The position numbers were made by a program, and so were the translations under genes. Source: Clostridia bacterium (GTDB lineage: Bacteria > Bacillota > Clostridia > Oscillospirales > QAMX01). Taken from it: 44,085 nt of DNA. The DNA lies in NCBI GenBank assembly GCA_017414715.1, contig JAFQKV010000068.1, positions 1-44,085 on the forward strand, read 5' to 3'. The notes below the pieces were generated by a model that saw nothing but the letters and a program-made list of their open reading frames with translations, had not been told where the DNA came from and ran no database searches. This document shows, piece by piece, positions 1 to 7,589 of the stretch; within the stretch, counting starts at the first letter, position 1, and each line of letters starts with the position of its first letter.

Positions 1-1
1 A

Positions 2-130
2 ATTCATAGAATTGATGATGTAGAGGATAAATGGGTTGTTGTGCCTGAAAATATATCATTTACAAAAGATGAAATTATACGGCAAGTTGCATTTCAAGAA
101 CATTTTTTTAAAACGGAAATCAGAATGTAA
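2..130 (+). CDS. C-terminal fragment of an unidentified protein (runs off left edge)
   Basis: An open frame enters from the left edge and stops at TAA 128-130, giving 42 residues that start IHRIDDVEDKWVVVPEN and end HFFKTEIRM. Codon choice is AT-rich, unlike the GC-rich genes that follow. A strong hairpin terminator at 211-240 would end its transcript. I do not recognise the family, and the fragment is too short for a domain call. It could also be the end of a decayed gene. Confidence 0.5.
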   Translation: MHRIDDVEDKWVVVPENISFTKDEIIRQVAFQEHFFKTEIRM

Positions 131-210
131 TTTTCAAAAATATGTAGGGGTTCAAACACATTAGCCTAAAAACTTAAAGTGCATCGAATTTGTACACCCT
201 TTCCAAGATA

Positions 211-240
211 AAAGGCATACCCAGTTCGGGTATGCCTTTT
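211..240 (+). terminator. Rho-independent terminator
   Basis: A perfect 12-bp stem (211-222 with 228-239) with loop AGTTC ends in CCTTTT. It lies downstream of the partial gene at the left edge and about 85 bp before the next promoter. Bases 241-325 hold nothing I can identify. Confidence 0.85.
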
Positions 241-325
241 GTCTTTGACGGGAAACGGGAGGTACACCTGAACCACCGCGCCCTTGCTCATTTTCGATCC
301 CCTCCCACTTTTTTCCCAAATTTCC

Positions 326-354
326 TTGACTTTATCGCTTTAGCATGGTAAACT
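326..354 (+). promoter_or_regulatory. Sigma-A-type promoter for the symporter gene
   Basis: TTGACT (326-331), 17-bp spacer, TAAACT (349-354), followed about 30 bp later by the AGGAG ribosome binding site of the symporter gene. Confidence 0.7.
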
Positions 355-385
355 ATTGCATATTTACCCTTAGGAGATGCTTATC

Positions 386-1927
386 ATGCCTGCAAATCTT
401 GTCACCATTCTTGTTACCATTGTGCTGTATCTGGCCATGATGGTCGCGATCGGAGTTTGCTTCTCCAATCGCAACCTGAGTTCCGGCCAGTTCTATCTCG
501 GCGGACGCTCTCTCGGTCCTCTGGTCACCGCCATGAGCGCCGAAGCCTCCGACATGAGCGGCTGGCTTTTGATGGGTCTGCCCGCCGTCGCGCTGATGAC
601 CGGTCTGCCCGAGGCCGTCTGGACGGCCGTTGGCCTCGCCGTCGGCACCTACATCAACTGGCTTGTTGTGGCACGGCGCCTGCGCGTTTATACCCAGAAG
701 GTGGATGCCTTTACCCTGCCCGATTTCTTCAGCCGCCGCTTCGGGGATAAAAAGAAGATCCTTACCATTATCGCGGCACTGTTCATCATTATCTTCTTCG
801 TTCCTTACACAGCTTCCGGCTTTGCCGCCTGCGGTAAGCTCTTTGCCTCCCTCTTCGGCATTGACTACGTGCTTGCCATGGTGCTGAGCGCCGCCGTTAT
901 CATCCTTTACTGCGCCCTCGGCGGCTTCCTCGCCGCTTCCACCACCGACTTTATTCAGTCCATCGTTATGACTATCGCCCTTTTCGTGGTTGTTGGTTTC
1001 GGTGCGGTCACCACCGGCGGCTTCGGCAGCGTCGTCGCCAACGTGTCCTCCCTGGACGGCTATCTGGATCTCTTCCGCGGTTACAACGTCGCCTCCGGTA
1101 GTGTTATGAGCTACGGTGCTCTGCCCGTGGTCTCCACCCTTGCATGGGGTCTCGGTTACTTCGGCATGCCCCACATCCTGCTGCGCTTCATGGCCATCAA
1201 GGATAAGGAAAAGCTCGCCCTCTCCCGCCGCGTCGCCTCTGTATGGGTGGTCATCTCCATGGGCGTTGCCATCCTTATCGGTGTCATCGGCTATAGCCTG
1301 ATGAAGAACGCCGTCGTTCCCACTTACGGCTCCGCCTCCGCCGCCGAGACCATCATCGTTGATATCGCAAAGATCATCAGCGGAAACGGCATCCTGCCTG
1401 CCATCGTGGCCGGTGTCATCCTTGCCGGTATTCTCGCGTCCACCATGTCCACCGCCGACTCCCAGCTGCTTGCCGCCGCCTCCAGCATCTCCCAGAACCT
1501 GGTGCAGGAGGTCTTCGGCATCAAGCTTTCCAACAAGGCCTCCGTGTGGCTGGCCCGCATCTCCGTTGTCATCATCTCCATCGTCGCCGTCTTCCTTGCC
1601 CGCGATCCCAACAGCTCCGTCTTCAAGATCGTTTCCTTTGCCTGGGCAGGCTTCGGTGCCGCCTTCGGACCGCTGGTGCTCTTCTCCCTGTTCTGGAAGC
1701 GCACCACCAAGTGGGGTGCCATCGCCGGTATGGTCTCCGGCGGTGCCATGATCTTCATCTGGAAGTTCGTTGTCCGCACGGCTTTTGCCGGCACCTGGCT
1801 TGACATTTACGAGCTGCTTCCCGCCTTCCTGGTTGCCTCTTTGGTCATCGTTGTGGTCAGCCTCCTCGGCAAAAAGCCAGAGGCCGAGATCATCGAAACC
1901 TTTGAGGCCGTCAAAGCGGAAAACTAA
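386..1927 (+). CDS. putP: Sodium/solute symporter, PutP-like (SSS family)
   Basis: A 513-residue polytopic membrane protein of the sodium:solute symporter family. It would import a solute, most likely proline, driven by the sodium gradient. Early in the protein, segments such as YLGGRSLGPLVTAMSAEASD and MSGWLLMGLPA match the conserved SSS/PutP core around the first two core helices. About 12-13 hydrophobic segments run to residue 500, followed by a short charged tail. I chose ATG 386 because AGGAG (372-376) lies 9 nt upstream; the in-frame ATG at 377 would abut the ribosome binding site. The gene is monocistronic, with its own promoter and a shared convergent terminator. PutP is the best subfamily match from memory, but the substrate is not proven; pantothenate (PanF) is a less likely alternative. 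Confidence 0.85.
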   Translation: MPANLVTILVTIVLYLAMMVAIGVCFSNRNLSSGQFYLGGRSLGPLVTAMSAEASDMSGWLLMGLPAVALMTGLPEAVWTAVGLAVGTYINWLVVARRLRVYTQKVDAFTLPDFFSRRFGDKKKILTIIAALFIIIFFVPYTASGFAACGKLFASLFGIDYVLAMVLSAAVIILYCALGGFLAASTTDFIQSIVMTIALFVVVGFGAVTTGGFGSVVANVSSLDGYLDLFRGYNVASGSVMSYGALPVVSTLAWGLGYFGMPHILLRFMAIKDKEKLALSRRVASVWVVISMGVAILIGVIGYSLMKNAVVPTYGSASAAETIIVDIAKIISGNGILPAIVAGVILAGILASTMSTADSQLLAAASSISQNLVQEVFGIKLSNKASVWLARISVVIISIVAVFLARDPNSSVFKIVSFAWAGFGAAFGPLVLFSLFWKRTTKWGAIAGMVSGGAMIFIWKFVVRTAFAGTWLDIYELLPAFLVASLVIVVVSLLGKKPEAEIIETFEAVKAEN

Positions 1928-1942
1928 GTTACCTCCGGACAT

Positions 1943-1977
1943 AAAAAGTGGCTGACCTTTGCGGTCAGCCACTTTTT
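1943..1977. terminator. Bidirectional terminator between convergent genes
   Basis: A 15-bp perfect stem (1943-1957 with 1963-1977) with loop TTTGC has A-runs on one side and T-runs on the other. It sits between the symporter stop and the MATE stop and can serve both strands. Confidence 0.9.
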
Positions 1978-3372
1978 TTACTGTTCCGTTTCTTTTTTGC
2001 GGATCTCCCGCAGAAGCCGGAGGAGCAGCGCCCCGGCCAGCATCGCCGCGAGGGCATTGACACCCACGAAGTTGAACCAGATGCCGTCCAGCTCAAAGCC
2101 CCACAGGGCCCCGAGCAGGATCACGGGGAACACAAAGGCCGTCGCCACAGACATGACCGTGGCCTGCAGCGGTTTCCCAATGGCGCTGAAAAAGCTCTGT
2201 GTCGTCACGGCGATCCAGCGGAAGAGATAGGCAAAGCAGAAGATGCGGATCGCATGGGCGGACATGGAAAGCAGCCGTACGTCCTCCGCGCTGACAAACC
2301 ACGAGGCCACTGTTTCCGGGCAGAAAAAGAGGAAGGAGGTAGATACCAGACCGATCACCGCCGTTCCGGCAAACGCACAGCCGGCGATTTTCTTCACTCT
2401 GCCGTAGTTTTTCGCGCCCCAGTTAAAGCCCAGCGCCGGGGAAAGGGAATCGGCGATACCGTACAGCAGCGGCCAGCAAAGATCGCTTGCATACATCAGC
2501 ACCGCATACACCGCCACCGCCGTGGTGCCGCCGCCCTCACCGAGCAGCTTCAGGCCGAGGGTCATCAGGGAAATATTGACCAGAATGGAGGTCACTCGTC
2601 CCGAAATATTGCTCAAAAACACCGGAGAGCCGCAGGCGGCGATCTCCCGGAGCATGGCAAAGCTGAAGCGAGGCCGTGTAAACTTCAGAAGCGCCTCTCC
2701 GCGGATAAAGGGGATCATGGCGATAACGGCACAGGCCGACATGGAAAGAGATACCGCCAGCGCCGAGCCCACCACGTCCATATGACGGACCAGCAGCAGG
2801 AAGGCAAGCAGCCCCATGGTCACGAGATTTGACCCGATGTTGATGATCATACTGGTTTTGACAAAGCCGCTGATACGCAGGAAATTATCCGCCGCAAAAA
2901 AGAGGGTGGCCAGCGGACCGCAGGCCGCGCAGGTACGCAGATACTTGACGGAGGTCTCCAGCAGCTGCCCCTCCGCGCCCATCATCCGTGCCAGAGGCTC
3001 CGCCGCAAAGAACATGATACTGCCCATCAGCACCGCCGCAAGAAAAATGAGGATGACCGCGCAGGAAAAAACGTTGTTTGCCGTTTTATGATCGCCTTTC
3101 CCCAACGCAATGGATATAGGTGCCGACGCGCCCACGCCGATGAGGTCCGCAAGAGAGAAGTTGATCATCACCAGCGGCATAGCGATGTTGATGGCCGCAA
3201 AAGCACCCTCGCCGAGGGTCTGTCCGATAAATATACCTTCCACAACGCTGTAAAGCGACATGGCAAACATGCTGATCATACCGGGCAGCGCCACCACAAA
3301 AAACAGCCGCCACGGCTTCATCGCGGCATACATTTCTTCCGTCGGTGTTCTCATAGAAAAATCTTTCTCCAT
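1978..3372 (-). CDS. MATE family multidrug/metabolite efflux transporter
   Basis: A 464-residue inner-membrane antiporter of the MATE family with about 12 hydrophobic helices in two homologous halves. The N-terminal half has the typical block around PGMISMFAMSLYSVVEGIFI, where many MATE proteins have a similar 'PxxxxxLxxslyxxvDxifvG' pattern, followed by GEGAFAAINIAMPL. Family members export cationic drugs or metabolites in exchange for Na+ or H+; the substrate here is unknown. The ATG at 3372 is preceded by a purine-rich GGAGAGGGGG. ATG 3354 is an alternative start six codons in. The gene is monocistronic: it has a strong promoter just upstream, and the stop codon abuts the shared terminator at 1943-1977. 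Confidence 0.9.
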   Translation of the reverse strand: MEKDFSMRTPTEEMYAAMKPWRLFFVVALPGMISMFAMSLYSVVEGIFIGQTLGEGAFAAINIAMPLVMINFSLADLIGVGASAPISIALGKGDHKTANNVFSCAVILIFLAAVLMGSIMFFAAEPLARMMGAEGQLLETSVKYLRTCAACGPLATLFFAADNFLRISGFVKTSMIINIGSNLVTMGLLAFLLLVRHMDVVGSALAVSLSMSACAVIAMIPFIRGEALLKFTRPRFSFAMLREIAACGSPVFLSNISGRVTSILVNISLMTLGLKLLGEGGGTTAVAVYAVLMYASDLCWPLLYGIADSLSPALGFNWGAKNYGRVKKIAGCAFAGTAVIGLVSTSFLFFCPETVASWFVSAEDVRLLSMSAHAIRIFCFAYLFRWIAVTTQSFFSAIGKPLQATVMSVATAFVFPVILLGALWGFELDGIWFNFVGVNALAAMLAGALLLRLLREIRKKETEQ

Positions 3373-3409
3373 TCAAGCCCCCTCTCCGGGGGGATATATA
3401 TAACCTTAT

Positions 3410-3439
3410 ATAGTATAGCCGTTATGCCGGCAAAGTCAA
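3410..3439 (-). promoter_or_regulatory. Sigma-A-type promoter for the MATE gene
   Basis: Reading the minus strand: TTGACT (3439-3434), 18-bp spacer, TACTAT (3415-3410), about 40 bp before the MATE start codon. The -35 directly follows the terminator hairpin of the preceding operon. Confidence 0.75.
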
Positions 3440-3479
3440 GCAATAAAAGAGAGAAGCCTGCGCTTCTCTCTTTTATTGC
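3440..3479 (-). terminator. Terminator of the SPFH/RHH operon
   Basis: A perfect 18-bp stem (3440-3457 with 3462-3479) with loop CTGC. Its 3' arm on the minus strand carries the T-rich segment. It lies 10 bp after the stop of the ribbon-helix-helix gene and separates it from the MATE promoter. Confidence 0.85.
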
Positions 3480-3488
3480 ACGTATTTC

Positions 3489-3686
3489 TCAGATATCCAG
3501 TTCGATGGGCTTATCCAGCTCCTCGGACACGTATTTCCCATCCTTTTTGCGCTGGCGGACACATTCCGTCAGCAAATATTCGATCTGCCCGTTGACCGAG
3601 CGAAAATCGTCCTCCGCCCAGGCGGCAATGGCGGCGTAGAGCTTTGCCGACAGCCGCAGAGGAACCTGCTTTTTCCCGCTATCCAT
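3489..3686 (-). CDS. Small Arc-like ribbon-helix-helix protein
   Basis: A 65-residue protein whose first 45 residues fit the Arc/MetJ ribbon-helix-helix fold. A beta strand KKQVPLRLS is followed by helix A ([14 protein letters not shown]), the turn RSVNGQ and helix B ([14 protein letters not shown]). The turn 'RSVNxQI' is typical of Arc-type DNA-binding proteins that dimerise and bind operators through the beta strand. ATG 3686 overlaps the TGA stop of the upstream SPFH gene in a TGATG arrangement, so translation is probably coupled. An in-frame TTG lies one codon upstream but is a poorer start. The likely role is autoregulation of the operon or a DNA-binding partner of the membrane protein. 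It could be mistaken for an antitoxin, but no toxin-like small gene lies beside it. Confidence 0.75.
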   Translation of the reverse strand: MDSGKKQVPLRLSAKLYAAIAAWAEDDFRSVNGQIEYLLTECVRQRKKDGKYVSEELDKPIELDI

Positions 3687-4708
3687 CAATACAGACTTCC
3701 GGAATTGACCACGGGCTGAGCATCGTGGTTGCCGCAGAGCACCACCAGAAGATTGGAGACCATAGCTGCCTTGCGCTCCTCATCGAGATGCACGATCTCT
3801 TTCTCGGAGAGGCGCTCCAGCGCCATTTCCACCATGCCGACGGCACCGTCCACGATCATCTTGCGGGCATCGATGATGGCAGAGGCCTGCTGACGCTGCA
3901 GCATGACCGCAGCGATCTCGGGAGCGTAGGCAAGGTAGGTGATGCGCGCCTCAATGATCTCAAGTCCTGCGGCCGCCACCTTCTGCTGGATCTCATCCTT
4001 GATGCGGTTTGCCACCACCTCGCTGGAGCCGCGCAGGCTGCCCTCGTCGGCCACACCGTCGCCGGTGGTATCCACATTGGGGGCGATATCATAAGGATAG
4101 ATGCGGACAATGTTGCGCAGGGCACTATCGCACTGCAGGGAAAGATATTCCTTGTAGTTATCCACCTCGAAGACGGCCTTCGCGGTGTCCACCACACGCC
4201 AGATGACGGCGATGCCGATCTCCACGGGGTTGCCGAGGCAGTCGTTGATCTTCTGGCGGCTGTTGTTGAGGGTCATCGCCTTGAGGGATATCTTCTTGCT
4301 GACCATCTCCGCCTGCTGCGCACCCGCAGCGCCGGCCGCGATGCGCTTGGGTCCGTTGTCTACATCGCCGCTCTGGTTGAGCTTGGTCTTCGCCGCGGGG
4401 TTGACGGCGGTGCAGAAGGGATTGACAAAGAAGAAGCCGTCCCCCTTCAGGGTACCGACGTATTTACCAAACAGGGTGAGCACCAGCGCCTCCTGCGGAC
4501 CGACGACCTTGAGACCCAGCGCGGGGATCCAGCCAAGGCACATCCAGATAACGCCGAATACCAGCAAGGGCAGTCCCAGAAGCCCCATTCCCTCGTCCAT
4601 CAGAAGCCCGCCGAATATCGTCGCCGCAACAGAAGCCAGCCACAGCACGATGATGAGAAGCATCACGGTCATGCCGTTTTTCTTCTTGTTCAATACGATC
4701 TCTTTCAA
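3686..4708 (-). CDS. SPFH/Band 7 (prohibitin/flotillin-like) membrane protein
   Basis: A 340-residue protein anchored by two hydrophobic segments near the N terminus (about residues 13-36 and 40-62). An SPFH/Band 7 domain begins near [21 protein letters not shown], and a long helical C-terminal half includes [24 protein letters not shown] proteins oligomerise into rings or cages on membrane microdomains and often work with FtsH-type proteases or NfeD proteins; none is next door here. The start is a TTG at 4708 with GGAGG 8 nt upstream; no ATG fits as well. The protein is shorter than flotillins and closer to the compact clostridial SPFH proteins. It has its own promoter (4745-4773) and overlaps the ribbon-helix-helix gene by 3 nt. 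Confidence 0.85.
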   Translation of the reverse strand: MKEIVLNKKKNGMTVMLLIIVLWLASVAATIFGGLLMDEGMGLLGLPLLVFGVIWMCLGWIPALGLKVVGPQEALVLTLFGKYVGTLKGDGFFFVNPFCTAVNPAAKTKLNQSGDVDNGPKRIAAGAAGAQQAEMVSKKISLKAMTLNNSRQKINDCLGNPVEIGIAVIWRVVDTAKAVFEVDNYKEYLSLQCDSALRNIVRIYPYDIAPNVDTTGDGVADEGSLRGSSEVVANRIKDEIQQKVAAAGLEIIEARITYLAYAPEIAAVMLQRQQASAIIDARKMIVDGAVGMVEMALERLSEKEIVHLDEERKAAMVSNLLVVLCGNHDAQPVVNSGSLY

Positions 4709-4744
4709 CTCTGTTTCCTCCAGTTGTTTCTTATTGATATCTAA

Positions 4745-4773
4745 ATGATATCATATCGCCATCTTGCTGTCAA
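4745..4773 (-). promoter_or_regulatory. Strong sigma-A promoter for the SPFH operon
   Basis: On the minus strand a consensus TTGACA (4773-4768), 17-bp spacer and TATCAT (4750-4745), about 37 bp before the TTG start. No clear operator dyad for the Arc-like protein is visible, although ATGATATCAT (4745-4754), which overlaps the -10, is a short palindrome. Confidence 0.8.
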
Positions 4774-4791
4774 GCAGTTTTCTGCAAAAAA

Positions 4792-4821
4792 TTCCGGACA
4801 GCAGTTCTCTGCTGTCCGGAA
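4792..4821 (-). terminator. Terminator of the DUF1508 gene
   Basis: A perfect 13-bp stem (4792-4804 with 4809-4821), loop TTCT on the plus strand. On the minus strand it is followed by TTTTTTGC. Confidence 0.85.
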
Positions 4822-4842
4822 ATGGATATACCCGTTTTTTCT

Positions 4843-5211
4843 TTATTCAGTGACAACTTCCGCCTCTGCAGCGTTCTTCTTGGTGGACTCAATACCGTTC
4901 AGGCAACTGTCCTCAGCTTTGTAGCCCTCGCTTACGGCAATGATTTCACCGTTGGTGGCCTTCAGGCGGAAGCGGTACTCGCCGGCCTTGTCGGTATAAA
5001 CCTCAAACTTGGGGTGTTTGACAGTCTCATAGCCTTCCTTGGTCTGGTTCTCGATGCCGGCAACGGGGGCATTCTTCTGCACGCTCTCAACGCCGTTCTT
5101 GCAGGCGGCAAGGGTGGTGTAAACCTCCGAGGTGGCAACGACCTGTCCGTTTCCGGCCTTCAGATCAAACTTGAAGCCCGCAGCGGTCTCACGAATAACA
5201 AACTTTCCCAT
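4843..5211 (-). CDS. Two-repeat DUF1508 (YegP-like) protein
   Basis: A 122-residue soluble protein made of two DUF1508 repeats, roughly residues 3-50 and 65-112. The first repeat contains GFKFDLKAGNGQVVATSEVY and the second YRFRLKATNGEIIAVSEGY; each is followed by a 'C.NGI/VES..KNA' segment (ACKNGVESVQKNA and SCLNGIESTKKNA). The family includes E. coli YegP and is small, widespread and of unknown biochemical function, sometimes linked to stress. A GGAGG ribosome binding site precedes the ATG. The gene is monocistronic, with its own promoter and terminator. The frequent lysines and short length suggest high expression; no signal peptide is seen. Confidence 0.9.
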   Translation of the reverse strand: MGKFVIRETAAGFKFDLKAGNGQVVATSEVYTTLAACKNGVESVQKNAPVAGIENQTKEGYETVKHPKFEVYTDKAGEYRFRLKATNGEIIAVSEGYKAEDSCLNGIESTKKNAAEAEVVTE

Positions 5212-5249
5212 GTTTCTTTCCTCCTGTTTTAATAATTAGGTGTATGTTT

Positions 5250-5278
5250 ATTATATAGGTTATTTTGCAGGATTACAA
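5250..5278 (-). promoter_or_regulatory. Promoter of the DUF1508 gene
   Basis: Minus strand TTGTAA (5278-5273), 17-bp spacer and a perfect TATAAT (5255-5250), about 38 bp before the start codon. It begins within a few bases of the stop of the upstream sugar kinase gene. Confidence 0.75.
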
Positions 5279-5283
5279 GGGGG

Positions 5284-6213
5284 TTATGCCAAATTCATCC
5301 GAACCTCACCGCAAAGCCGGTGCACGCATTCCACATCGGGTGCATCGGTACCCGGCAGCATGACGGAGGCAGCGCCCATAGCCATGGCGAGCCGCACCGT
5401 CGCTTCCGGATCCAGCCCCCGCTCCGCCGCAAAGGCCAGGGCAGCCACCATGGAATCGCCTGCACCGACGGTGCTCTTCACCGGCACCGAAAGGGGATCC
5501 GCGGAAAAGCTGCCCTCCTCGGTAAGGAAGATCGCCCCCTCGCCGCCGCGGGAAATGACCACGCGGCCGACTCCCGCCGCACGCAGCGCCTCGCCCGCCC
5601 GCAAGAGTGCCGCGGGATCCTTCGCATCCACCTCCGCAAGGGCGGCAAGCTCCTCGTGGTTGGGCTTGATGAGCCAGGGCTTCTCCTTGAGACCAAGGCG
5701 AAGCGCCTCGCCGTCCGCATCCAGAATGACCCGGGCACCGCAGGCGGAAAAGCGGGCGCACCAGGCGGCGTACAGCCCTTTATCCGCCCCGCGGGGCAGG
5801 CTTCCGGAAAGGATGACGGTATCCCCCGGGCAAAGCTTCTCCGCGATGCGCTCCCGCAGGCGCGCAAGCACCTCCTCCGGAACCTCCGGCCCGGGCTCGT
5901 TGATATCGGTGTTTTCGCCCCGCACCGGATCGGCGATCTTGAGGTTTGTCCGGGTCTCGCCCGGCACCTCCTCGCAGAGCACACTTATTCCCGCGCCTTC
6001 CAGATATTCCCGGCATTTCCGTCCCGCACCGCCCGCAAGGATGACTGCCGCCGTGCTTTTCTCTCCCAGCGCAAGCAGACAGCGACTGACGTTGATACCC
6101 TTGCCGCCCACGTCCTCCCGCAGGCTTTCAATGCGGTTGAGCGTCCCGGCGCAGAAGCCGGATATGACCGCCGTCTTGTCGATGGCGGGATTTAACGTAA
6201 CTGTATAGATCAT
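5284..6213 (-). CDS. fruK: PfkB-family sugar-phosphate kinase, 1-phosphofructokinase-like
   Basis: A 309-residue cytoplasmic kinase of the PfkB/ribokinase fold. The N terminus MIYTVTLNPAIDKT and the early VGGKGINVSRCLLALG motif are typical of the 1-phosphofructokinase/tagatose-6-phosphate kinase branch. The C-terminal STVGAGDSMVAALAFA carries the anion hole and the presumed catalytic base Asp253. These enzymes phosphorylate fructose-1-phosphate or tagatose-6-phosphate using ATP. Neither a PTS permease nor a DeoR regulator is adjacent, so the substrate cannot be fixed from context; LacC-type tagatose-6-phosphate kinase remains possible. ATG 6213 has GGGAGG upstream. It is transcribed from its own promoter, following the terminator of the cotJ operon. 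Confidence 0.8.
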   Translation of the reverse strand: MIYTVTLNPAIDKTAVISGFCAGTLNRIESLREDVGGKGINVSRCLLALGEKSTAAVILAGGAGRKCREYLEGAGISVLCEEVPGETRTNLKIADPVRGENTDINEPGPEVPEEVLARLRERIAEKLCPGDTVILSGSLPRGADKGLYAAWCARFSACGARVILDADGEALRLGLKEKPWLIKPNHEELAALAEVDAKDPAALLRAGEALRAAGVGRVVISRGGEGAIFLTEEGSFSADPLSVPVKSTVGAGDSMVAALAFAAERGLDPEATVRLAMAMGAASVMLPGTDAPDVECVHRLCGEVRMNLA

Positions 6214-6243
6214 CGTTTTCTGCCTCCCGGATAGTTCCCTTTT

Positions 6244-6272
6244 ATTGTACCACTCCGTTCCGCATTTCGCAA
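6244..6272 (-). promoter_or_regulatory. Promoter of the sugar kinase gene
   Basis: Minus strand TTGCGA (6272-6267), 17-bp spacer, TACAAT (6249-6244), about 31 bp before the start codon. Confidence 0.65.
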
Positions 6273-6283
6273 GAAAAAAGGCA

Positions 6284-6307
6284 GAGGGCGGCACGCCTGC
6301 CGCCCTC
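6284..6307 (-). terminator. Terminator of the cotJABC operon
   Basis: A perfect 10-bp GC-rich stem (6284-6293 with 6298-6307), followed on the minus strand by TGCCTTTTTT. It lies 13 bp after the cotJC stop. Confidence 0.8.
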
Positions 6308-6320
6308 CGGGGATATCATC

Positions 6321-6932
6321 TTATTTTCTGCCGCAGCCCTTGTCGTAGCCGGGGTTGCAGGCATAGAGATTGCGGGAATTGAGATGATCCTTGACCATAC
6401 CGAGAGCCTCGCCGAAGCGCTGGTAGTGCACGATCTCCCGCTCCCGCAGGAAGCGGATGGGATCGATGACATCGGGATCGTCCATCAGACGGAGGATGTT
6501 GTCATAGGTGGTGCGCGCCTTCTGCTCCGCGCCCATATCCTCGTGCAGATCGGTGATGGGATCGCCCTTGGACTGGAAGGTGGAGGCACAGAAGGGCATA
6601 CCGCTGGCCGCCTGCGGCCAAACGCCTACGGTGTGATCCACAAAATAATCCGCAAACCCCTGGGCCTTGATCTGCTCCGGGGTCAGGTCACGGGTGAGCT
6701 GGTGCACGATGGCGCATACGATTTCGAGATGTGCAAGTTCTTCCGTGCCGATATCGGTCAGAAGCCCCGCCACCGGGCGGTAAGGCATGGCAAAGCGCTG
6801 GGAAAGATAGCGCATGCTGGCACCGAGCTCGCCGTCCGGGCCGCCGTACTGGGTGATGATGATCTTGGCCGCCGCCGCGTTGGGGCATTTGATCTTAACG
6901 GGGTACTGCAGCCGTTTCTCATAGGTCCACAT
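6321..6932 (-). CDS. cotJC: Spore coat protein CotJC (manganese-catalase fold)
   Basis: A 203-residue protein of the CotJC/manganese catalase family found in the coat of endospores. It begins MWTYEKRLQYPVKI, as CotJC proteins do. The ferritin-like di-manganese ligand motifs are present: GTEELAHLEIV near residue 70, DMGAEQKARTTYDNIL near 135, and EREIVHYQRFGEAL near 168. In spore formers it is deposited in the mother cell and may detoxify peroxide. The tail is short (NPGYDKGCGRK). The gene is the last of cotJA-cotJB-cotJC, starting only 3 nt after the cotJB stop. Transcription should be mother-cell specific (sigma-E in Bacillus subtilis), which is inference from the family. Confidence 0.93.
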   Translation of the reverse strand: MWTYEKRLQYPVKIKCPNAAAAKIIITQYGGPDGELGASMRYLSQRFAMPYRPVAGLLTDIGTEELAHLEIVCAIVHQLTRDLTPEQIKAQGFADYFVDHTVGVWPQAASGMPFCASTFQSKGDPITDLHEDMGAEQKARTTYDNILRLMDDPDVIDPIRFLREREIVHYQRFGEALGMVKDHLNSRNLYACNPGYDKGCGRK

Positions 6933-6935
6933 TGC

Positions 6936-7199
6936 TTACGCCTCCTTTTCCCAGGGCCAGGGGCCCTCCACCCAGTTCCATCCGTTGCGGCCGCCGGCGC
7001 TGTAGGAGGGAATGGGACCCACATTCATGCGGTATTCCTCCAGCAGTGCCTCCCGCTTCTTCCGCAGGGCCACATATTCGGCCAGCGCCTCCCCGTTTTC
7101 GGGGTGGGTATCCAGATAGAGCCGCAGTTCATCCATGGCAAAACTTACCTGATCGATGGCACCGAGCAGGGTACGCGCATTTCCGTTTGCGTTATACAC
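6936..7199 (-). CDS. cotJB: Spore coat assembly protein CotJB (GTG start)
   Basis: An 87-residue CotJB protein. Diagnostic segments are LLGAIDQVSFAMDELRLYLDTHPENGEAL in the N-terminal half and the C-terminal NGWNWVEGPWPWEKEA, the hallmark 'W.W..GPWPWE' ending of the family. The start is set at GTG 7199: GGGAGG lies 6 nt upstream and the position matches the usual length of about 85-90 residues. The open frame continues upstream to 7316, but that part is the antisense-frame shadow of cotJA coding sequence. It overlaps the cotJA stop by 8 nt, so translation is probably coupled. It forms part of the CotJ coat complex. Confidence 0.9.
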   Translation of the reverse strand: MYNANGNARTLLGAIDQVSFAMDELRLYLDTHPENGEALAEYVALRKKREALLEEYRMNVGPIPSYSAGGRNGWNWVEGPWPWEKEA

Positions 7200-7359
7200 G
7201 GCGCACCTCCCGTCCCGCCTCAAAGGGCAGATCCAGCGCCTCAAAGAGTGTCCCCCGGCAGAGCGCCTTCTCCAGGGGATAAAGCTTTTCAAACCGTTGG
7301 GAGGGCACAGTCGCAAAGGCCAGCGTCAGATTGCATCCGCCGGCATTGTTCTGATACAT
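7192..7359 (-). CDS. cotJA: Spore coat associated protein CotJA (small gene)
   Basis: A 55-residue protein, easy to miss because of its length. It runs from ATG 7359 to TAA 7194-7192 and reads MYQNNAGGCNLTLAFATVPS, then QRFEKLYPLEKALCRGTLFE and ALDLPFEAGREVRRV. The block 'P.Q.f..lY....AL.RGTlF..LdlPF' is the conserved core of CotJA. The protein is shorter than the Bacillus subtilis one, with a trimmed N terminus. The ribosome binding site is weak (AAAGGA about 12 nt upstream). It is the first gene of the cotJ operon and overlaps cotJB. In B. subtilis CotJA is needed for CotJC incorporation into the coat. Confidence 0.85.
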   Translation of the reverse strand: MYQNNAGGCNLTLAFATVPSQRFEKLYPLEKALCRGTLFEALDLPFEAGREVRRV

Positions 7360-7411
7360 ACGTTGTCTGCATCCTTTCCGAAAGCATTGATGGAAGCGGC
7401 CGCCTCATACC

Positions 7412-7419
7412 ATTCTATG
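7412..7419 (-). promoter_or_regulatory. Possible sporulation-sigma -10 element upstream of cotJA
   Basis: On the minus strand CATAGAAT (7419-7412), 53 bp before cotJA, fits the CATAnnnT -10 pattern of mother-cell sigma factors E and K. I could not define a convincing -35, so this is a weak call that rests on context. Confidence 0.3.
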
Positions 7420-7487
7420 CCCCGAACACCGCCGCAGCGCATTTACGGGCGGCGCGGTGATTTCCATGCTCTTTTTTGGATGAAAGG

Positions 7488-7516
7488 TTGTATTTCCACC
7501 GGGGGTTTGTTATAAT
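7488..7516 (+). promoter_or_regulatory. Promoter of the aldo/keto reductase operon
   Basis: TTGTAT (7488-7493), 17-bp spacer and perfect TATAAT (7511-7516), 73 bp before the reductase start. It is divergent from cotJABC. Confidence 0.75.
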
Positions 7517-7589
7517 TCTCCTGAAAGGACAGTTTCGTCCGCACACTTTCCAACTTTTGATTCTGATATATTTTCGGAGGTAACATCTC

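Noticed and set aside
131-210. Possible transposon end downstream of the left partial gene
   Set aside because: No inverted repeat or target duplication could be seen within the window.
3489-3686. Ribbon-helix-helix protein considered as an antitoxin
   Set aside because: Its only operon partner is a 340-residue SPFH membrane protein, not a toxin of a known family.
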